Of a stretch of 64,000 nucleotides of DNA, positions 1 through 10,720 are shown piece by piece. Positions within the stretch are counted from its first letter, which is position 1; every line of letters begins with the position of its first letter. The position numbers and the translations under genes are program-made. A model generated the notes under the pieces. The model searched no databases. It saw nothing but the letters and a program-made list of their open reading frames with translations, and was not told the origin of the DNA. The DNA is from Anthopleura xanthogrammica. Lineage: Eukaryota > Cnidaria > Anthozoa > Actiniaria > Actiniidae. The stretch is taken from contig OZ025206.1 of the NCBI GenBank assembly GCA_964019055.1, forward strand, positions 25,409,906 to 25,473,905, read 5' to 3'.

Positions 1-386
1 TAAGACATGATTCAGCTATTAAAAAGAAACTAAATCCTACTCCACTTAATTGGAAACAGAATCCTGCAGGAAAATAGGTTTGTCAAATAATCGAATAAAA
101 GATCAATGTGATGAGAAGAAACTTTAGCAAACAGCCGGAATAATTGAGTGGTTAGTAATTCTAAACTACGGTTTCAAGCAATTGCCAAATACTAGTAGTG
201 TGTCGGCAAGAAAACTCCTCTTTTTTTAAATTAAAGAAAGCTGCTTTTCTGCTTGTAAAATTATCAAAATTTCAAGAACCAGAATCTGAAAGCCCTGCAA
301 GTGTCACCAGATTGTAGCTAAATTTCTCGCGTTTATTTACTGATAGCTAATTGGCAAAAATTTGAAAAACAATGCAAGAAAAAAAT
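1..386. other. Intergenic, nothing recognised
   Basis: AT-rich sequence before the 35-bp minisatellite. I see no coding exon, RNA gene or element terminus here. Confidence 0.5.
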
Positions 387-636
387 GCGAAATATGAAAA
401 GGAAATAGCAGAGAATAGAATGCGAAATATGAAAAGGAAATAGAAGAGAATAGAATGCGAAATATGAAAAGGAAATAGAAGAGAATAGAATGCGAAATAT
501 GAAAAGGAAATAGAAGAGAATAGAATGCGAAATATGAAAAGGAAATAGAAGAAAATAGAATGCGAAATATGAAATTAAAAGGAAATAGAAGAGAATAGAA
601 TGCGAAATATGAAAAGGAAATAGAAGAGAAGTAAAA
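387..636. repeat. 35-bp minisatellite, about 7 copies
   Basis: A 35-bp unit beginning TGCGAAATATGAAAAGGAAA repeats about seven times head to tail. One copy carries a small insertion and others have single-base changes. The purine-rich strand makes a long open frame on the opposite strand (337-717), which is a by-product of the repeat and not a gene. Confidence 0.9.
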
Positions 637-699
637 AAAATGAATCAAATAACAAGATAGCCTTCTGTTCAATAAAATGTCTTTTAGTTGACAAACAGT

Positions 700-1831
700 A
701 TCGACATAAAAATACATGTGATCGTGTTGAATAAAACAATCAATTTTTCAAGCTTTCTTAAAAACCTATTGAACGAACTTCAGGTGGATCCCAACTAATT
801 CAGAGGGAATTTTCAGTAAGATTTTAACTCGGTGGTTTGTCAAAACTAACGCGTCAACTCAACTGGATTTTTCATATGTTGCAATTAGACTCATTTCTCC
901 TAAATCTTTAACTGACACTTTACTTTATTTTCATATTTTCTATAAGCCTGTGACGGCGGAAATACAAACAATATGATGTTTTTAGCTTCTTCAGTGGCTT
1001 TTTTGTCCTCATCCTCGGGTACGATTTTTTACAATGAGTGAAAAGAAAAATTTAAACCTGAAAAAAAAAACTGGAGCGTATTTGGAGAATAGAATGGGTT
1101 CCGTCTATGGACAGCAAGGGCATAGCTAAAGAAAATAGTCCTTCATGGTCTCTTGATATTGATCATTTATTTGTAAGGCCAACTTTTATCTCACCAATAT
1201 TCCACCTTGATGTGCGGTAGTTTCAATACGAGATCCCTTTTATTTCAAGAGTATAAACGAGTATAAAGTGTGAAGCAAGCAGTTTCAGGCAACGAATGAG
1301 AATAAAAATAATCATAAGCAAGACTTTGATATATAATATAACATGCACTTTAATCCTAAAAAAAATTCATCCTAAAAACAAACAAAAAGATATTATAAAG
1401 TTTACTAATTTTAGCACTTGTCTTTTCATTTCCCTCATCCATAATGGTTTTTCGATCTCTCGAAATAGAGGGTTCTCATTGGTCAGTTTTCACTACCATG
1501 ATTTTTTGCGCGCCGTGTTCAACCTCCTGTCCGCCATATTGAAATCTTTGAAACACAGGAAGCCCAGACAAATTTTCGGCACTAGCGCGCACACGAAAAC
1601 ATGCGCAATACTGATGCGCACAAAAGCGCAAGCACATTTCCTCAAAAAAATTGGCTTTCAACTTTGAAATTACAGGGGAAAAGAATTTTGAAATTTTAAA
1701 TCCGAAAATTCAATTGATGTGAAAAGTTTTTTCTCTTTTTCCAGTTTATATATCGATCTCTGATTTCCCTTCGCTGATCTTTGAAGAGGAGTATCTGAGG
1801 GGAACCCTCTTTATGCTTGGTGAGATATGAC
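700..1831. other. Intergenic, nothing firm
   Basis: No convincing exon. A GC-richer patch around 1500-1640 carries a YY1-like CCGCCATATTG and several CGCGC motifs, and could be promoter-like, but no transcript start can be supported. Confidence 0.4.
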
Positions 1832-2143
1832 GTCAACAATGGTGAGACATGAGTGAGGTAATCAAAACAAGTTCATTCGACCTTCCTGTGAACCAGACAA
1901 AAAGGGGACGAAATTTCCCATGTATATACAAGGGTCTGGCAATCAAAGTTAACTAGAACTTATAGCTCAAACATGATGGAATAACTACAAGCCGTCTGAA
2001 TGAAAATAAGGACCATTTAAATATATGTATATGCAAACCGGGTAGTTATCAGTATTACAGACTCTATTCAGTGCCCCATGAATATCCCTGATCTATACAT
2101 ACTTAGGTAGTCTGATCAGCTGCAAAACGGAATAAACATAACG
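1832..2143 (+). promoter_or_regulatory. Duplicated 5' flank of the TPR-CHAT locus (copy 1)
   Basis: This stretch, from about GACGTCAACAATGGTGAGAC to the ATG, is closely similar to 27363-27681 in front of the second TPR copy. Both copies keep a TATA-like TATATGTATATGC stretch that includes an octamer-type ATGCAAA, then CAGACTCTATTCAG and the GTCTGATCAGCTG just before the start codon. Conservation shows the two loci share one duplicated 5' end. That it is the promoter or 5' UTR is inferred from position. Confidence 0.4.
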
Positions 2144-2401
2144 ATGAGTGACACTACGAGTACCGACAACATTATTAGAAAGAGGGAAAGAGCACTAGCA
2201 TGGTTTACGGCTGCTTCTGCAACCTATTTAGACCTTGGACTGACTACAGAACAACGGATCTGTCTGTACGGAGAGTGCATAGGGATAGCCCAGGAACAAA
2301 GTGATTTGAGGCTCCTTTTTCTTTGTGCTAATGATTTCGTTACGTTAGTTAAGCCGGTAATGGATGATAAAATGATCGAGATGATGGAGTACTCGATGTA
2401 A
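2144..2401 (+). CDS. N-terminal segment of TPR-CHAT protein, ended by in-frame stop
   Basis: The ATG opens 85 codons ending at TAA 2399-2401. The same frame continues directly into the TPR array after the stop. The paralogue at 27682 begins with nearly the same protein, and at the stop position it has a sense codon (GTTAGCC where this copy has GTAAGCC). The stop is therefore a local change in one open frame and not the natural end of a small gene. The segment (charged RKRERA, then helical residues 15-75) is the usual leader before the TPR helices. The TAA lies inside GTAAG, a good splice-donor sequence, so removal by splicing is possible. Nonsense mutation or sequencing error are the alternatives. 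Confidence 0.7.
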   Translation: MSDTTSTDNIIRKRERALAWFTAASATYLDLGLTTEQRICLYGECIGIAQEQSDLRLLFLCANDFVTLVKPVMDDKMIEMMEYSM

Positions 2402-2410
2402 GCCAATTCC

Positions 2411-5400
2411 CTTTTGGACAAAGAAGAATATGACGATGCTATTTTATACAGTGAAAAATGTCTTGCCATCGCACAAGAATCTGGTGATAAAGTGGCTGAG
2501 ATGAATGCGTACATGACATTAGGGGATGCCCACTTGAAGAAAGAAGAATATGATGATGCTATATTATACAGTGAAAAATGTCTTACCATCGCACAAGAAT
2601 CTGGTGATAAAGTGACTGAGATGAATGCGTACATGACGTTAGGGGTAGCCCACTTGAAGAAAGAAGAATATGATGATGCTATATTATACAGTGAAAAATG
2701 TCTTACCATCGCACAAGAATCTGGTGATAAAGTGGCTGAGATGAATGCGTACATCACGTTATGGGATGCCCACTTGGAGAAAAAAGAATATGATGATGCT
2801 ATTTTATACAGTGAAAAATGTCTTGCCATCGCACAAGAATCTGGTCACAAAAAGGCTGAGATGAAGGTGTACATGACGTTAGGGAATGCCCACTTGCAAA
2901 AAGAAGAATATGACAATGCTATATTATACAGTAAAAAATGTCTTGCCATAGCACAAGAATCTAGTCACAAAAAGGCTGAGATGAAGGTGTACATGACGTT
3001 AGGGGTAACCCACTTGAAGAAAGAAGAATATGACGATGCTATATCATACAGTGAAAAATGTCTTACCATCGCACACGAATCTGATGATAAAGTGGCTGAG
3101 ATGAATGCGTACGCGATGCTAAGATATGCCCACTTGAACAAAGAAGAATATGACGATGCTATATTATACAGTAAAAAATGTCTTGCCATCGCACAAGAGT
3201 CTGGTGATAAAGTGGCTGAGATGAATGCGTACATGACGTTAGGGGATGCCCACTTGGAGAAAAAAGAATATGATGATGCTATTTTATACAGTGAAAAATG
3301 TCTTACCATCGCACACGAATCTGATGATAAAGTGGCTGAGATGAATGCGTACACGATACTAAGAGATGCCCACTTGAACAAAGGAGAATATGACGATGCT
3401 ATATTATACAGTAAAAAATGTCTTGCCATAGCACCAGAGTCTGGTGATAAAGTGGCTGAGATGAATGCGTACATGACGTTAGGGAATGCCCACTTGGAGA
3501 TAAAAGAATATGATGATGCTATATTATACCGTAAAAAATTTCTTACCAACGCACAAGAGTCTGGTGATAAAGTGGCTGAGATGAATGCGTACATGACGTT
3601 AGGGGATGCCCACTTGAAGAAAAAAGAATATGATGATGCTATTTTATACAGTGAAAAATGTCTTACCATCGCACACGAATCTGATGATAAAGTGGCTGAG
3701 ATGAATGCGTACACGATGCTAAGAGATGCCCACTTGAACAAAGAAGAATATTACGATGCTATATTATACAGTAAAAAGTGTCTTGCCATAGCACAAGAGT
3801 CTTGTGATAAAGTGGCTGAGATGAATGCGTACATGACATTAGAGAATGCCCACTTGGAGAAAAAAGAATATGACGATGTTATATTATACAGTGAAAAATA
3901 TCTTACCATCGCACAAGAATATGGTGATAAAGTGGCTGAGATGGATGCGTACATGACGTTAGGGAATGCCCACTTGGAGAAAAAAGAATATGACGATGTT
4001 ATATTATACATTGAAAAATATCTTACCATCGCACAAGAATATGGTCATAAAGTGGCTGAGATGAATGAGTACATGACGTTAGGGGATGCCCACTTGGAGA
4101 AAAAAGAATATGATGATGCTATATTATACAGTGAAAAATGTCTTCCCATGGCACAAGAATCTGATGATAAAGTGGCTGAGATGAATGCGTACACGATGCT
4201 AAGAGATGCCCACTTAAACAAAGAAGAATATGACAATGCTATATTATACAGTAAAAAATGTCTTGCCATAGCACAAGAGTCTGGTGATAAAGTGGCTGAG
4301 ATGAATGCGTACATGACGTTAGGGAATGCCCACTTGCAAAAAGAAGAATATGAGAATGCTATATTATACAGTAAAAAATGTCTTGCCATAGCACAAGAAT
4401 CTAGTCACAAAAAGGCTGAGATGAAGGTGTACATGACGTTAGGGGTAACCCACTTGAAGAAAGAAGAATATGACGATGCTATATCATACAGTGAAAAATA
4501 TCTTACCATCGCACACGAATATGATGATAAAGTGGCTGAGATGAATGCGTACGCAATGCTAAGATATGCCCACTTGAACAAAGAAGAATATGACGATGCT
4601 ATATTATACAGTAAAAAATGTCTTGCCATCGCACAAGAGTCTGGTGATAAAGTGGCTGAGATGAATGCGTACATGACGTTAGGGGATGCCCACTTGGAGA
4701 AAAAAGAATATGATGATGCTATTTTATACAGTGAAAAATGTCTTACCATCGCACACGAATCTGATGATAAAGTGTCTGAGATGAATGCGTACACGATACT
4801 AAGAGATGCCCACTTGAACAAAGAAGAATATGACGATGCTATATTATACCGTAAAAAGTGTCTTGCCATAGCACAAGAGTCTTGTGATAAAGTGGCTGAG
4901 ATGAATGCGTACATGACATTAGAGAATGCCCACTTGGAGAAAAAAGAATATGACGATGTTATATTATACAGTGAAAAATATCTTACCATCGCACAAGAAT
5001 ATGGTGATAAAGTGGCTGAGATGGATGCGTACATGACGTTAGGGAATGCCCACTTGGAGAAAAAAGAATATGACGATGTTATATTATACATTGAAAAATA
5101 TCTTACCATCGCACAAGAATATGGTCATAAAGTGGCTGAGATGAATGCGTACATGACGTTAGGGGATGCCCACTTGGAGAAAAAAGAATATGATGATGCT
5201 ATATTATACAGTGAAAAATGTCTTCCCATGGCACAAGAATCTGATGATAAAGTGGCTGAGATGAATGCGTACACGATGCTAAGAGATGCCCACTTGAACA
5301 AAGAAGAATATGACGATGCTATATTATACAGTAAAAAATGTCTTGCCATAGCACAAGAGTCTGGTGATAAAGTGGCTGAGATGAATGCGTACATGACGTT

Positions 5401-8400
5401 AGGGAATGCCCACTTGCAAAAAGAAGAATATGAGAATGCTATATTATACAGTAAAAAATGTCTTGCCATAGCACAAGAATCTAGTCACAAAAAGGCTGAG
5501 ATGAAGGTGTACATGACGTTAGGGGTAACCCACTTGAAGAAAGAAGAATATGACGATGCTATATCATACAGTGAAAAATATCTTACCATCGCACACGAAT
5601 CTGATGATAAAGTGGCTGAGATGAATGCGTACGCAATGCTAAGATATGCCCACTTGAACAAAGAAGAATATGACGATGCTATATTATACAGTAAAAAATG
5701 TCTTGCCATCGCACAAGAGTCTGGTGATAAAGTGGCTGAGATGAATGCGTACATGACGTTAGGGGATGCCCACTTGGAGAAAAAAGAATATGATGATGCT
5801 ATTTTATACAGTGAAAAATGTCTTACCATCGCACACGAATCTGATGATAAAGTGTCTGAGATGAATGCATACACGATACTAAGAGATGCCCACTTGAACA
5901 AAGAAGAATATGACGATGCTATATTATACAGTAAAAAATGTCTTGCCATAGCACAAGAGTCTGGTGATAAAGTGGCTGAGATGTATGCGTACATGACGTT
6001 AGGGAATGCCCACTTGGAGAAAAAAGAATATGATGATGCTATTTTATACAGTGAAAAATGTCTTACCATCAAACACGAATCTGATGATAAAGTAGCTGAG
6101 ATGAATGCGTACACGATGCTAAGAGATGCCCACTTGAACAAAGAAGAATATGACGATGCTATATTATACAGTAAAAAATGTCTTGCCATAGCACAAAAGT
6201 CTGGTGATAAAGTGGCTGAGATGAATGCGTACATGACGTTAGGGAATGCCCACTTGCAAAAAGAAGAAGATGACAATGCTATATTATACAGTAAAAAATG
6301 TCTTGCCATAGCACAAGAATCTAGTCACAAAAAGGCTGAGATGAAGGTGTACATGACGTTAGGGGAAACCCACTTGAAGAAAGAAGAATATGACGATGCT
6401 ATATCATACAGTGAAAAATGTCTTACCATCGCACACGAATCTGATGATAAAGTGGCTGAGATGAATGCGTACGCGATGCTAAGATATGCCCACTTGAACA
6501 AAGAAGAATATGACGATGCTATATTATACAGTAAAAAGTGTCTTGCCATAGCACAAGAGTCTTGTGATAAAGTGGCTGAGATGAATGCGTACATGACATT
6601 AGAGAATGCCCACTTGGAGAAAAAAGAATATGACGATGTTATATTATACAGTGAAAAATATCTTACCATCGCACAAGAATATGGTGATAAAGTGGCTGAG
6701 ATGGATGCGTACATGACGTTAGGGAATGCCCACTTGGAGAAAAAAGAATATGACGATGTTATATTATACATTGAAAAATATCTTACCATCGCACAAGAAT
6801 ATGGTCATAAAGTGGCTGAGATGAATGCGTACATGACGTTAGGGGATGCCCACTTGGAGAAAAAAGAATATGATGATGCTATATTATACAGTGAAAAATG
6901 TCTTCCCATGGCACAAGAATCTGATGATAAAGTGGCTGAGATGAATGCGTACACGATGCTAAGAGATGCCCACTTGAACAAAGAAGAATATGACGATGCT
7001 ATATTATACAGTAAAAAATGTCTTGCCATAGCACAAGAGTCTGGTGATAAAGTGGCTGAGATGAATGCGTACATGACGTTAGGGAATGCCCACTTGCAAA
7101 AAGAAGAATATGAGAATGCTATATTATACAGTAAAAAATGTCTTGCCATAGCACAAGAATCTAGTCACAAAAAGGCTGAGATGAAGGTGTACATGACGTT
7201 AGGGGTAACCCACTTGAAGAAAGAAGAATATGACGATGCTATATCATACAGTGAAAAATATCTTACCATCGCACACGAATCTGATGATAAAGTGGCTGAG
7301 ATGAATGCGTACGCAATGCTAAGATATGCCCACTTGAACAAAGAAGAATATGACGATGCTATATTATACAGTAAAAAATGTCTTGCCATCGCACAAGAGT
7401 CTGGTGATAAAGTGGCTGAGATGAATGCGTACATGACGTTAGGGGATGCCCACTTGGAGAAAAAAGAATATGATGATGCTATTTTATACAGTGAAAAATG
7501 TCTTACCATCGCACACGAATCTGATGATAAAGTGTCTGAGATGAATGCATACACGATACTAAGAGATGCCCACTTGAACAAAGAAGAATATGACGATGCT
7601 ATATTATACAGTAAAAAATGTCTTGCCATAGCACAAGAGTCTGGTGATAAAGTGGCTGAGATGTATGCGTACATGACGTTAGGGAATGCCCACTTGGAGA
7701 AAAAAGAATATGATGATGCTATTTTATACAGTGAAAAATGTCTTACCATCAAACACGAATCTGATGATAAAGTAGCTGAGATGAATGCGTACACGATGCT
7801 AAGAGATGCCCACTTGAACAAAGAAGAATATGACGATGCTATATTATACAGTAAAAAATGTCTTGCCATAGCACAAAAGTCTGGTGATAAAGTGGCTGAG
7901 ATGAATGCGTACATGACGTTAGGGAATGCCCACTTGCAAAAAGAAGAAGATGACAATGCTATATTATACAGTAAAAAATGTCTTGCCATAGCACAAGAAT
8001 CTAGTCACAAAAAGGCTGAGATGAAGGTGTACATGACGTTAGGGGAAACCCACTTGAAGAAAGAAGAATATGACGATGCTATATCATACAGTGAAAAATG
8101 TCTTACCATCGCACACGAATCTGATGATAAAGTGGCTGAGATGAATGCGTACGCGATGCTAAGATATGCCCACTTGAACAAAGAAGAATATGACGATGCT
8201 ATATTATACAGTAAAAAATGTCTTGCCATCGCACAAGAGTCTGGTGATAAAGTGGCTGAGATGAATGCGTACATGACGTTAGGGGATGCCCACTTGGAGA
8301 AAAAAGAATATGATGATGCTATTTTATACAGTGAAAAATGTCTTACCATCGCACACGAATCTGATGATAAAGTGTCTGAGATGAATGCGTACACGATACT

Positions 8401-10720
8401 AAGAGATGCCCACTTGAACAAAGAAGAATATGACGATGCTATATTATACAGTAAAAAATGTCTTGCCATAGCACAAGAGTCTTGTGATAAAGTGGCTGAG
8501 ATGAATGCGTACATGACGTTAGGGGATGCCCACTTGGAGAAAAAAGAATATGATGATGCTATTTTATACAGTGAAAAATGTCTTACCATCGCACACGAAT
8601 CTGATGATAAAGTGTCTGAGATGAATGCGTACACGATACTAAGAGATGCCCACTTGAACAAAGAAGAATATGACGATGCTATATTATACAGTAAAAAATG
8701 TCTTGCCATAGCACAAGAGTCTTGTGATAAAGTGGCTGAGATGGATGCGTACATGACGTTAGAGAATGCCCACTTGGAGAAAAAAGAATATGACGATGTT
8801 ATATTATACAGTGAAAAATATCTTACCATCGCACAAGAATATGGTGATAAAGTGTCTGAGATGAATGCGTACACGATACTAAGAGATGCCCACTTGAACA
8901 AAGAAGAATATGACGATGCTATATTATACAGTAAAAAATGTCTTGCCATAGCACAAGAGTCTTGTGATAAAGTGGCTGAGATGGATGCGTACATGACGTT
9001 AGAGAATGCCCACTTGGAGAAAAAAGAATATGACGATGTTATATTATACAGTGAAAAATATCTTACCATCGCACAAGAATATGGTGATAAAGTGGCTGAG
9101 ATGGATGCGTACATGACGTTAGGGAATGCCCACTTGGAGGAAAAAGAATATGACGATGTTATATTATACAGTGAAAAATATCTTACCATCGCACAAGAAT
9201 ATGGTCATAAAGTGGCTGAGATGAATGCGTACATTACGTCAGGGGATGCCCACTTGGAGAAAAAAGAATATGACGATGTTATATTATACAGTGAAAAATG
9301 TCTTACCATCGCACAAGAATATGGTCATAAAGTGGCTGAGATGGGTGCGTACATGACGTTAGGGAATGCCCACTTGGAGAAAAAAGAATATGACGATGTT
9401 ATATTATACAGTGAAAAATGTCTTACCATCGCACAAGAATATGGTCATAAAGTGGCTGAGATGAATGCGTACATGACGTTAGGGGATGCCCACTTGGAGA
9501 AAAAAGAATATGATGATGCTATATTATACAGTGAAAAATGTCTTCCCATCGCACAAGAATCTGGTCACAAAAAGGCTGAGATGAAGGTGTACACGGTGCT
9601 AAGAGATGCCCACTTGAACAAAGAAGAATATGACGATGCTATATTATACAGTAAAAAATGTCTTGCCATAGCACAAGAGTCTGGTGATAAAGTGGCTGAG
9701 ATGAATGCGTTCATGACGTTAGAGAATGCCCACTTGGAGAAAAAAGAATATGACGATGTTATATTATACAGTGAAAAATATCTTACCATCGCACAAGAAT
9801 ATGGTCATAAAGTGGCTGAGATGAATGCGTACATGACGTTAGGGGTAGCCCACTTGAAGAAAGAAGAATATGATGATGCTATATTATACAGTGAAAAATG
9901 TCTTCCCATGGCACAAGAATTTGGTCATAAAGTGGCTGAGATGAATGCGTACATGTTGCTAAGAGATGCCCACTTCAAGAAAGAAGAATATGACGATGCT
10001 ATATTATACAGTAAAAAATTTCTTGCCATGGCACAAGAGTCTGGTGATAAAGTGGCTGAGATGAATGAGTACATGACGTTAGGGGATGCCCACGTCCTGA
10101 AAAAGGAATACGATGATGCTATAATATACAGTTTAAAATGCCTTACCATCGCACAAAAATATGGTACTACAGTGGCTGAGATGAATGCGCAATTAACGTT
10201 AGCGAATATACACTTACGAAAAAAAGAATGTGATGATGCTATATCATACAGTGATAAACGTCTTGCCATCGCACAAAAATCTGGTGATAAAGTGGCTGAG
10301 ATGAAAGCGTACATGACGTTATGGAATGCCCACTTGAAGAAAGAAGAATATGACGATGCTATATTATACAGTGAAAAATGTCTTGCCATCGAACAAGAGT
10401 CTGGTTATAAAGCGGCTGAGATGCATGCGTACATGACGTTAGGGAATGCCCACTTGAAGAAAGAAGAATATGACGATGCTATATTATACAGTGAAAAATG
10501 TCTTGCCATAGCACAAGAGTCTTGTGATAAAGTGGCTGAGGTGGATGCGTACATGACGTTAGGGGATGCCCACTCGGAGAAAAAAGAATATGACGATGCT
10601 ATATTATACAGTAAAAAAGGTCTTACCATCGCACAAGAATCTGGTGATAAAGAGGCGAAGTTTATCGCGTGCATCACGTTAGGGAATGTCCACTTGAAGA
10701 AAGAAGAATATGATGATGCT
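2411..10720 (+). repeat. 69-unit, 120-bp coding tandem array with higher-order repeats
   Basis: The period is exactly 120 bp. From 2401 to 10681 the register never slips, so no unit has an indel. Units differ by substitutions that form subtypes: CLAIAQESGDKVAEM, CLTIAHESDDKVSEM, YLTIAQEYGDKVAEM and SSHKKAEMKVY. Subtypes recur in blocks: offset 1080 bp (about 3780-4850 against 4860-5930, with mismatches) and offset 1680 bp (4851-6537 against 6531-8217, identical by row-by-row reading). The array probably grew by unequal exchange. The antisense strand is also largely stop-free, which yields many spurious ORFs. Confidence 0.95.

Noticed and set aside
337..717. 126-codon minus-strand ORF
   Set aside because: It is the translation of the 35-bp minisatellite (repeated ISFSYFAFYS).
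1296..1667. 123-codon plus-strand ORF
   Set aside because: Low-complexity N-terminus and no family similarity; the GC-rich 3' part is more promoter-like.
2224..10677. About a dozen long minus-strand ORFs (up to 394 codons) in the TPR array
   Set aside because: They are the antisense of the 120-bp coding unit, all repeat the same motif, and lack starts and splice sites.
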